Assembly (NCBI GenBank): GCA_964525605.1
Contig: CAZGKT010000004.1
Location: forward strand, 84,838 to 148,837
Direction of reading: 5' to 3'
DNA length: 64,000 bases
DNA from: CAVTWJ01 sp964525605
GTDB lineage: Bacteria > Oederibacteriota > Muellerivitia > Muellerivitales > Muellerivitaceae
Below are positions 36,100 through 44,200 of this stretch, in pieces. Each line of letters opens with the position of its first letter. Positions within the stretch are counted from its first letter, which is position 1. Both the position numbers and the translations under genes were made by a program. Under the pieces are notes generated by a model. It was not told the origin of the DNA. It made no database searches and saw nothing but the letters and a program-made list of their open reading frames with translations.

Positions 36100-37323
36100 T
36101 TAAGGTTTGTTGCCTTCTCCTTGCATTTTTCCCGTGCCCGAAGTGGGCCGAGCCAGTCCCCCGCCCGCGAAGGTGGTGACAACGCCTTCGGGTGTCATTT
36201 CCCGAATCATGCTGTTGCCTTGATCCGCGATATAAACATTTCCCTGCATGTCTACAGCCACTCCCGAGGGATGATGGAACAAAGCGTTACTCCCAGATCC
36301 GTCGGCAAACCCAGCGGACCCGGACCCCGCCAGGGTCGACACCCGTCCCCCCGCCGTCATCTTTCTGATTAAACAGGTTCCACGATCCGTGATGAATAGA
36401 CTTCCCGACGGATTCACCGCGATCCCTCCCGGATAACAAAACAACGCGTCTTGGCCCCTTCCATCAGCGGATCCGCTTCGGCCGGCTGTCCCTGCCAGGG
36501 TAGTTACCTCACCCTCGGCGTCGATTTTACGAACCTGTTCACTCACCTCATCCGCGACATACACATTACCAGTTTGGTCCACAGCGACTCCAATGGGGGA
36601 AGCAAACGATGCGTCAATCCCCCGACCATTGGCGTGCCCTTCAAGACCGCTCCCCGCCCAGGTGGACACCCTTCCATCCACTGTGATTTTCCGGATCAGG
36701 TTGTTGCCCTTATCCGCGACGTAGATATTTCCAGACGGATCAACGGCCACACCAGTCGGGTTGTTGAATGAGGCTTCTTTCCCGTTTCCATTCTCGGAAC
36801 CGCGCAAACCCGATCCCGCCAGGGTTGTCACAAAACCAGAAGGATTAATTTTTCGGATCAATTGATTGAGGGTATCCGCCACATAGAGATTTCCCAAGCG
36901 GTCCACAGCGATGCCGCTGGGGGAATAGAACCGCGCAGCAGTCCCCTTTCCATTGGCGGTCCCCGTTACCCCGGCCGACCCCGCCAAAGTCGTCACTAGA
37001 CTTTCTTTCGTGATCCTACGAATCAAATCGTTGTGGGCATCCGCGACATAAAGATTTCCTATACGATCCACCGCGATCCCCTGCGGTTGATTGAACAGTG
37101 CCGTCACACCCATCCCATCGGCAAAACCGTTGGTGCCCGTCCAAGCCGGGGGAGGTGATGCCGGAGGAACTGAACGAGGGCCCGGACGGGAAAAATAAAA
37201 ATAGAGTGCCAGTCCCAACAAAACAAACCCGAGAAGATAAAGAGTTCTCCGAACCCACGCCAGGGACCCCAGTTTTGGTCCTGCGGCCCTTCTAGTATTT
37301 TGGGATGATCGACTCTTGCTCAT
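36100..37323 (-). CDS. membrane-anchored NHL-repeat protein
   Basis: 407 residues. A basic N-terminus and one membrane helix (about 26-46) with a Pro-rich linker precede six NHL repeats (about 60-395), each with a GIAVDRIGNLYVADAHNDLI pattern and TTLAGSG turns. The propeller is outside the inner membrane. Repeats are unusually regular, consistent with recent duplication. It differs from the protein at 24444 in lacking a zinc ribbon. Ligand unknown. Confidence 0.85.
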   Translation of the reverse strand: MSKSRSSQNTRRAAGPKLGSLAWVRRTLYLLGFVLLGLALYFYFSRPGPRSVPPASPPPAWTGTNGFADGMGVTALFNQPQGIAVDRIGNLYVADAHNDLIRRITKESLVTTLAGSAGVTGTANGKGTAARFYSPSGIAVDRLGNLYVADTLNQLIRKINPSGFVTTLAGSGLRGSENGNGKEASFNNPTGVAVDPSGNIYVADKGNNLIRKITVDGRVSTWAGSGLEGHANGRGIDASFASPIGVAVDQTGNVYVADEVSEQVRKIDAEGEVTTLAGTAGRSGSADGRGQDALFCYPGGIAVNPSGSLFITDRGTCLIRKMTAGGRVSTLAGSGSAGFADGSGSNALFHHPSGVAVDMQGNVYIADQGNSMIREMTPEGVVTTFAGGGLARPTSGTGKMQGEGNKP

Positions 37324-37943
37324 TCCCCATTCCTGTTTATGAAATTCACATGACTAGCTTATCTCTCTCCCAATCGAGTGGGTAATTTTTATTTTCAAAT
37401 CGCCTTATGTTAACAAAGCGAATGAAAGAAATTTATATCCGCCTTGTAACCTTACGGACAGCAACATGTCGGTTTTAACTTTCGTCTTGAAATGAGTGCT
37501 CGTTGCACTCATTAACTTAAAAACCACAAAAGTCTTGAATAATTCATTTATCAGTTTTTGTTGCTGCGCTTGCCACGCCGCGCGAACCGGGTTTGCGCCT
37601 AAACCTCGGGTTCTACCCAAATCAACCTACGGGGAAAAGGCTGTGCAAATTCCTAAGGTGAGCAAAATCCAAAAGTCCGTCAAATAAATTAGTAACACGA
37701 AGAAGGCTGAGGCTTAGACGATTGTCGAAGGTAAGTTAAGAATATTACTTAGAAATTTTTAACTCGTATTTACCGGTTCGGGTTTTGATCCCAAATCACT
37801 TGTTCGGATTCAATCTTTCCTTAAGGTTTAGTAATTCCCCTTTAATATTGCATTTATGTAAAAAGAAACCATTCCTGTCACAGACCTTCCAAATTTGTAC
37901 TACCATTTTGAAGAAATCGCTGATTCTTCCAGGTGTAAGTGGC
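37324..37943. other. AT-rich intergenic region with hairpin
   Basis: About 620 bp before the diguanylate cyclase. The 37491-37513 hairpin is the only clear structure. No c-di-GMP riboswitch motif could be recognised. A 63-codon reading frame at 37496 lacks a ribosome site. Confidence 0.5.
37491..37513. repeat. perfect 9-bp hairpin
   Basis: Arms AATGAGTGC (37491-37499) and GCACTCATT (37505-37513), loop TCGTT. No T run follows on either strand, so it is not a canonical terminator. Confidence 0.65.
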
Positions 37944-39041
37944 ATGTCCCTTGCAAATGTTATCCGTTTACCTTCTAATGATTTCAGCCTTTTTTGCAAA
38001 GGATTGAACGTGCCACCCCCAGCCTTACCTCCCAATGAAAATGAGCGCCTTGAATCCTTGAAGGCCTTGCACCTGCTTGATACTCCTTTGGAAGAACGTT
38101 TTGACCGGATCACCCGGCTTGCGAAAAAAGCCTTGAATGCTCCCATTGTTGTTATTTCCCTGGTGGATAAAGATCGACAGTGGTTCAAATCCGTCCATGG
38201 GTTAGAAGAAACCGAAACTCCCAGAACAGTTTCCTTTTGCGGTCACGCTATTTTGCGCGATGAAACCATGATTGTTACCGACGCGACTACTGATCGACGC
38301 GTTTTTGACAGTCCTTTAGTAACCGGCCCACCTCATATTCGTTTTTATATGGGCCAGCCCATTCGTAGCCAACAAAACCTGAATATCGGCGTCCTTTGCG
38401 TCCTGGACACTCAACCAAGAAACATAACACCTGATGAAATCGATGCCCTGAGAGATTTAGCGTTTCTGGTGGAACGCGAGTTGAAACATGAAAATGCGGA
38501 TCTGGCCCAAAGAAACTTGATTTTGCAGTTAGATGAAGCGAAAAGAAAAGCCCTGGTCGATCCCCTGACACGTTTATGGAACCGCGACGGTATTACCCTG
38601 ACCCTAAATAGAAGGGTTCAATTCTCCAAATCCGCTGAGAAACCTTTTGTGGTCGCCATGCTGGATCTGGATCATTTCAAAAAGGTGAATGACACCTACG
38701 GGCATCCCGCGGGAGACCGAATTTTGATAGAGGTTGCCAGGCGGTTGCGCGCCTGCGCGAGAGAATTCGATGCGGTGGGACGGTTTGGGGGAGAAGAGTT
38801 TATCCTCGTGATGCCGGAGGTAGATTCGAATCTGGGTGAAAAGGTTTGTTCTCGATTTCTGGAAGCGATCGGGAAAAACTATTTCGAGATCGAAGCAAAC
38901 CGATTCCCCATCCAGGCAAGCATCGGATTCGCCGTCTGCGGTCCTGCCAACGCCTGGAACTTAGAGGAAACCATCCAGGCTGCCGACAAGGCGCTTTACG
39001 AAGCAAAGGCCATGGGCCGCAACCAGGTGCGGAGGGGTTAA
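37944..39041 (+). CDS. GAF-domain diguanylate cyclase
   Basis: 365 residues from ATG 37944 (AGGTG upstream); a GTG at 38010 with AAAGGA before it would give 344 residues and starts where related proteins begin. The N-terminal GAF domain (about 45-190) has the family pattern ERLESLKALHLLDTPLEERFD, including VSFCGHAIL. The GGDEF domain follows with the active site GRFGGEEF, so it should make c-di-GMP from two GTP. An RxxD inhibitory site (REFD) sits at the right distance before it. No membrane helix: a cytoplasmic sensor responding to a small ligand or redox state. Confidence 0.92.
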   Translation: MSLANVIRLPSNDFSLFCKGLNVPPPALPPNENERLESLKALHLLDTPLEERFDRITRLAKKALNAPIVVISLVDKDRQWFKSVHGLEETETPRTVSFCGHAILRDETMIVTDATTDRRVFDSPLVTGPPHIRFYMGQPIRSQQNLNIGVLCVLDTQPRNITPDEIDALRDLAFLVERELKHENADLAQRNLILQLDEAKRKALVDPLTRLWNRDGITLTLNRRVQFSKSAEKPFVVAMLDLDHFKKVNDTYGHPAGDRILIEVARRLRACAREFDAVGRFGGEEFILVMPEVDSNLGEKVCSRFLEAIGKNYFEIEANRFPIQASIGFAVCGPANAWNLEETIQAADKALYEAKAMGRNQVRRG

Positions 39042-39077
39042 CACAAGATTAAATTTTGTAGACTTGGCAACCTTGGT

Positions 39078-39710
39078 TCATTCGAACCAGATCCCGATCG
39101 CCAAGGACCCGGTCACACCCGTGACCGTATTCAGCACGGTCACGCCAGTGTCCCCATCCAAAAAGCAATAACGGTAGATGCAGTTGAGATCAAAAAACAA
39201 TCCGCCCTTTCCAAAAGAGGCCCCCGTCATCCGTATCCCGCCTCCGATACCAAGTACGGGTTGTAGAGGATAGGTGATCGTTCCCTTTGTGTTGATTTCC
39301 TCCCCATAGGCCCCGAGAATCACCGGAATGTAAAGGGCTCCCATCCTCGATCCGATATAGTGGTTCTTTTGGTAATAGGTGGTCTCGTAATCAAAATCGG
39401 CGTCGAGTTCAAGTTCTCCGCCGTTCATGTAACCGCTTGCGGACAAGGCGTCACCGTAATCAAATGCGTTTCCACTCATCCAACAGGCGAAACCATTCGT
39501 GACCCAGCCCAAGCTCCCGCCATAACTAAAGGCCCCGCCTGCCACACCCGAGAACCCGCCATTCCCCTTGAGGGCAAAATAAGAAAAGGGAGTTTGAATC
39601 GCGTAAGTATAGTTCTGAGATTCGGAATAACCTGGGGCTGCCTGAAATCCTAAGATAAATAATAAAAAAGAACTCATGAAAACCAGTTTTCGTCCTTGAA
39701 TTACTTTCAC
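39078..39710 (-). CDS. exported beta-barrel-like protein of unknown function
   Basis: 210 residues from a GTG start after GGGAG. Signal peptide ending APGYSES. The mature part is rich in Gly, Tyr and alternating hydrophobics and ends GSLAIGIWFE, as for a small outer-membrane barrel. Function unknown. Confidence 0.7.
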   Translation of the reverse strand: MKVIQGRKLVFMSSFLLFILGFQAAPGYSESQNYTYAIQTPFSYFALKGNGGFSGVAGGAFSYGGSLGWVTNGFACWMSGNAFDYGDALSASGYMNGGELELDADFDYETTYYQKNHYIGSRMGALYIPVILGAYGEEINTKGTITYPLQPVLGIGGGIRMTGASFGKGGLFFDLNCIYRYCFLDGDTGVTVLNTVTGVTGSLAIGIWFE

Positions 39711-39812
39711 TTGAGTTCTCCCATTTTCGCAATTGAATCATTTTGATGTTCTAAGGAAGAATACACTTTCTAGCGAATTTCATGGGGTTCCGATACAAAT
39801 TTATAAAAACAA

Positions 39813-39841
39813 TTGACAAGTCAACTTCTAATTGATAATCA
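39813..39841 (+). promoter_or_regulatory. sigma-70-type promoter overlapping the Fur box
   Basis: TTGACA at 39813-39818 followed by candidate -10 elements (GATAAT, spacer 15, or TAATCA, spacer 17) that lie within the Fur palindrome, so bound Fur would exclude RNA polymerase. Confidence 0.55.
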
Positions 39842-39849
39842 TTATCAAT
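39831..39849. promoter_or_regulatory. Fur box (ferric-uptake regulator operator)
   Basis: ATTGATAATCATTATCAAT is a perfect 9-1-9 inverted repeat containing the core TGATAAT-N-ATTATCA of Fur operators. It lies 90 bp upstream of the barrel protein gene at 39939. Confidence 0.9.
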
Positions 39850-39938
39850 ACAAAAGCGGCGCATTTTATGGGTCTTTGGGAATTGAACATTTACCGAACT
39901 CATGGGTGTGTACCAATTCATTAGAAATGGAGCTAAAT

Positions 39939-40715
39939 ATGCTGAAAAACATGAAAAAAACGATGATTGGGTTGAGTTTATTAATTCTTCCGTCCATGGC
40001 TTCGGCTGGAGACAGGCATTTTATCTACAATTACGAAAGCGTGGTCCTAGACGCAGGCGAAAGAGAGATTGAAACCTACACCACTTACCGTTTCGGGCGC
40101 GACACTTTCTATTCAGCCATGGACCAGAGCCTCGAATTCGAGGTGGGCCTGGGGGGAGATGTCCAAACCTCCCTTTACCTCAATTTCACCCAAGAATTTA
40201 CTGACCAAGGATTGGGGGCCAAATTAGACGGTGGACCGGTTTTAGACGGAATTTCCAATGAATGGAAAATTAAACTCACGGATAGTTCGGCTGACGCGGT
40301 GGGCCTAGGCCTGTATTTTGAGCCGGAATTCGAGCCGGATGATTTCGAGCTGGAAACCAAGGTTATCGTGGACAAGAAAATGGGTTCTTTTTTATGGACT
40401 TGTAACCTTCTTGCTGAGCCGGCCTATAGTTATGTAGACAACACGGGCTCTTTATTATTGAGACCTTCCCTCGGCATGGGCTTTTTTGCCAATGAAAGAC
40501 TTTTCGTGGGGTTTGAATCAATGGATGAAAACTTCTACGACAACCAACCTCTGCGGTCGGTTTTTTCGATGGGGCCGATTTTGGAGTACTCAGGCAAGGA
40601 TTGGTGGGTGGCCTTGACTTACCTTCCCCAACTGGCCAATATCGGCAACTCTTCGCTGGATTTCACCGATAGCCAGAAAAACCAGGTCCGCGTGGCGACA
40701 TCCTTTAGTCTTTGA
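39939..40715 (+). CDS. iron-regulated outer-membrane-like protein
   Basis: 258 residues from ATG 39939 after GGAG. Signal peptide MLKNMKKTMIGLSLLILPSM to ASAG. Mature protein has many short beta-strands with aromatic girdles (QVRVATSFSL at the end), as for a barrel. It resembles uncharacterised DUF6662-like envelope proteins. A Fur box and promoter precede it. The next gene, 15 bp downstream, encodes a haem c protein, so an envelope electron or iron function is likely. Confidence 0.75.
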   Translation: MLKNMKKTMIGLSLLILPSMASAGDRHFIYNYESVVLDAGEREIETYTTYRFGRDTFYSAMDQSLEFEVGLGGDVQTSLYLNFTQEFTDQGLGAKLDGGPVLDGISNEWKIKLTDSSADAVGLGLYFEPEFEPDDFELETKVIVDKKMGSFLWTCNLLAEPAYSYVDNTGSLLLRPSLGMGFFANERLFVGFESMDENFYDNQPLRSVFSMGPILEYSGKDWWVALTYLPQLANIGNSSLDFTDSQKNQVRVATSFSL

Positions 40716-40730
40716 GGAACCAAAGAAACT

Positions 40731-41189
40731 ATGAGAATGAATCTTGAAACATTACCGCTTGCCCTAGCGCTTGGTTTGGTTCTGGGCGCCCCGGCAGCTT
40801 CTTGGGCACAAGGACAGCCGACCAATATGTCCAGGACGAAAGTGGATTTCAACAAGGACGTTTTGCCTATTCTCCAAAGAAGCTGTTTTTCATGCCATGC
40901 GCCCGAATTATCCGCCAAACCCTCCATGCTCCCCGACCCTGTTCTCATGAAAAGACAGGAAGGGGAAGTCGGGGACGCGCAAGATGCCTTGACCATGGGG
41001 GCAAAATTTCCTTTTCCAGACGATTCGGCCCCACGGAAACAGTTGGATCATATGGAAAAGAAACTGCGCCACAACCAGATGCCCCCTGAAATACAAAAAA
41101 AACTGGGCCTAGGCGCTTCCCTTTCTGATGCGGAACGCCAACTCCTGCTTGATTGGATTACCCAACAGCGCACAGGAACCCCGAATTAA
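40731..41189 (+). CDS. periplasmic monohaem cytochrome c-type protein
   Basis: 152 residues. Signal peptide ending SWAQG. VDFNKDVLPILQRSCFSCHA carries the CFSCH haem-binding motif in the position typical of planctomycete-type cytochrome c domains, and a later Met-rich NQMPPEIQ could give the axial ligand. It is expected to carry electrons in the periplasm. Second gene of the Fur-controlled pair. GAGGA lies 12 bases before the ATG. Confidence 0.82.
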   Translation: MRMNLETLPLALALGLVLGAPAASWAQGQPTNMSRTKVDFNKDVLPILQRSCFSCHAPELSAKPSMLPDPVLMKRQEGEVGDAQDALTMGAKFPFPDDSAPRKQLDHMEKKLRHNQMPPEIQKKLGLGASLSDAERQLLLDWITQQRTGTPN

Positions 41190-41211
41190 CCCGAGGTCAG
41201 ACCGTTTAAAT

Positions 41212-41249
41212 AAAAAAAGCCCGCCATTCCTCTGGGTGGGGGCTTTTTT
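41212..41249. terminator. bidirectional terminator
   Basis: GC-rich stem with AAAAAAAGCCC on the left and GGGGGCTTTTTT on the right. Serves both the cytochrome gene and the convergent giant lipoprotein gene. Confidence 0.85.
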
Positions 41250-41266
41250 GCATCTAGTTAAAAGGA

Positions 41267-44200
41267 TTAATTCAAATTAAGCGTTTGGTTGTTGACCGTC
41301 CCGATGGGGAAGAAATAAGTCACCGAGCTGTCATCGGACCGAGGGCAATTATATTGATTGCCGCTACCGCATTGCAGAGCCCCTTCCGCGTTCTTGTCCC
41401 ACCAGGCCACCAGGCCCTCCTGCGGTTCCCCATAACTCAACAGGGGTATATCTAGCTCGTTATAGGTTCCCGCCGAGGAAAACTGGTTGTTGTTGGCCCC
41501 GTGGCTGGTATCCAACACGTTGGAAGTTGCTGGGAACAACTCGATGTACACCTGGTGATTGCTGTCGATGGTACCGTCGGTAACGCTGAAAGTTCCCGCA
41601 ACGCCCGTGAAGGTGCAAGGAGTGGAAGTGGAGTAAGGGAAGATGGCGTTCAGGCTGACCCCCCCGGCGGGGATTGCCACGTTGGGTCCACCCCCGAGGC
41701 TACTTAAGTTGGCAAAACAAGCCTCGGTGTTATTGGTTGATCCACTGGTTGTACCATTGAACCCGTAGAACTGGTAGATATCGCCCACATTTGGATTAAA
41801 CCCTCCTTTATTGTTGGAGCCGCTGGCGATATAACCGGGAGTGTATCCGATGCCGGAAATGCCGTAAAAGACACCCACATACACATTTCCACTCGGAGCG
41901 TCATTGAAAACGAAGGGCTGGTTACTGTTCTGAACTTCCGCAGACATATAGCCACCGCCTCCAAAGTTATTAGCAACCAACACTCCCAGTTGGTTCGTTC
42001 CACTCAACGCATAGGAAGATTCGCTTACACCGACGGTCAAGGGAGAGCTATATCCACTCACGGTATTAGAAAAGGTAACAGGGTAGGACACAGGATTCCC
42101 CGCAGCCACAGTAGTCGGCAGATTGTTGATGTAGGTCACCGGTTCTCCCGAAGTGGGCGTGGATTGGATGGAAGCGTTTCCGACCGAATCGTAAAAGACC
42201 GCAAGGTCGAAATTCTCGCTATTGTTGTTTCCGTTCAGAAGAGTCAGGTAGAAAGTCGCTCCGTTGCTTTTGACCGTATTGTCCGTGACCAGGGTCCCGT
42301 AGCTGGTCCCCGATTGGTAGGCCAGCAGATGGATCGAGTTCGAGGAGCTCACTCCCCCGCCCGTATAACTAACCGGGCCCGTGATCCCCTCCGCGACATT
42401 TTGATCGTTGAGGTTGATGGTCCCCAAATTAGTAGAACCCGATCCGACGTTAACCGCGGGGGCAGGGATCTCGTAGGTGGTATTGCCCATCCCATAAGCG
42501 ATCGCATAGGGCTCCCCAGGCAGTGGCCCGCCCTGGTCGACGTTATTCACTCCATTTCCATAGGAATCATATTGGACCAGTACATAGTAGGTGCCTGTCC
42601 CCGGCAGGAGCAGGTTAAATCCTCCGCCATTTGAAGTGATGGTGGCGGCGGCAGCGATGCTCACTCCCCCATTGCCTTTGATGAGCGAACTGTTGGTATA
42701 TACCTCTACCCCGACAGGATTGGTGCCACTCACCGTCCCCACGGAACCCGAATAATTGACGCTACCGGTCAGGTAAACTCCGGTCGGGGATGGAGTGGGA
42801 GAGATCGTGGGAGTCACGGTCGAAGTAGCCGAGATCGTGATTGTGGGCGTGCAGGTGTTGGTTGGAGACAGAGTAATGGTCGACGTCTCTGTGTTTGTAT
42901 AGGAAAAAACTGGCGTGAGTGTAATGGTGGGCGTATCGGTAGGATCAGGTGTAGGCGTGTACGTAGGGTCCACGGTAGGGGTATCGGTGGGGTCGGGCGT
43001 AGCAGTATAGGAAGGGGTGGAAGTCCCCACAAACCAAATGTTGGAATCATCAAAAGAGATAGGGATAGACGATGGGCTCACGCTAGAAGAAAAGGGCCCC
43101 ACCACTGTCCAAGGGTCGCCGGCCGTGCCGTTGCAGCATCCCGCGCCGTTCTTGTCATACCAAGCCATGAGATAATAGCTTCCCGGGCCGGGTTGGGGCG
43201 AGCAGACGTAACCTCCCACATTCAGGTAATAGGTCGCATCGTTCGTCTGCCAACCCCCGCTTTCATGCTGGAAACTGTTTTCGGTAACGCCATCGGTCGT
43301 GGCCACCCAGACCCTGTTGTTATCGCTGATGGATCCCATGGATCCGGTATAGTTCACCGTCCCCGTGTAACCCTGCATCTGGCCACAAGTGTTGGAGAAA
43401 CTCAGGTTGGTAACCGCGTTTCCGTTGATGGTGATCGGAGTGCCCAGCCCATTCGGTCCAGACCCGCAACAGGTCCCGTCTGAGTTGGCCACCTCACTCC
43501 CGATTGCGTACGAAATTTGTCCGCTCCAACCCATTCCGGCCGATAAATTGAACATTGAGGGATTACCCACGTATTCCTCGGTAACATAGTAAGCCCCACC
43601 CGTGGGAAGATTGAGAGAATAACCTCCGCCGTTGCTGGTCACGTAATCGGAAGCTGCCATTCCACAGGGGCCGCTGGTACCCTGGCAAGTGACTGCCCGA
43701 ACTAGGATGGGATCGGTCGAACTCACACCTCCGGGCCCATAATTTACGGTTCCCGACAGGGAATAGGTTCCGCAGTTGTAAAGATTGGTTCCTGAAATAG
43801 TTACCCCCTGATTAGTGACGGCCGAGTTCCCTCCTGACAATGAGGACAAATTCGTCACTGGGTCGCAGGCCGAAAGACTGCCGCTACCGTTGGCGCTGTA
43901 ATAGGCCTGCAGGTAGATTGGGGAAACTCCAGTCAAATTGAGTACCTTGTAAGTTCCGCCATTCACAGTGACTCCATGGCCGCCGCCCCCTGCAAGGGGG
44001 CTGGTGTAACCCGAGTCCGAATAGCCCTGGACAAAGAGTTGATTATTTCCGTTGACCGGATTGGAGCCTGTAAAGTTCACCGACCCGGAAACCCCAGGGA
44101 TGAAATTGGTATCGTTGAAAGAAAGGTTGATGAGGGTGACCCCGCTTAAAGAGATCGAAGTGGGGGTGCCGATCAAGGTTTGGCCGTTGTAGATCGTATA

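Noticed and set aside
37496..37687. 63-codon frame
   Set aside because: No ribosome site, starts inside a hairpin loop and the product has no protein-like pattern.
37324..37943. c-di-GMP riboswitch before the diguanylate cyclase
   Set aside because: No GEMM motif could be recognised; only a simple hairpin is present.
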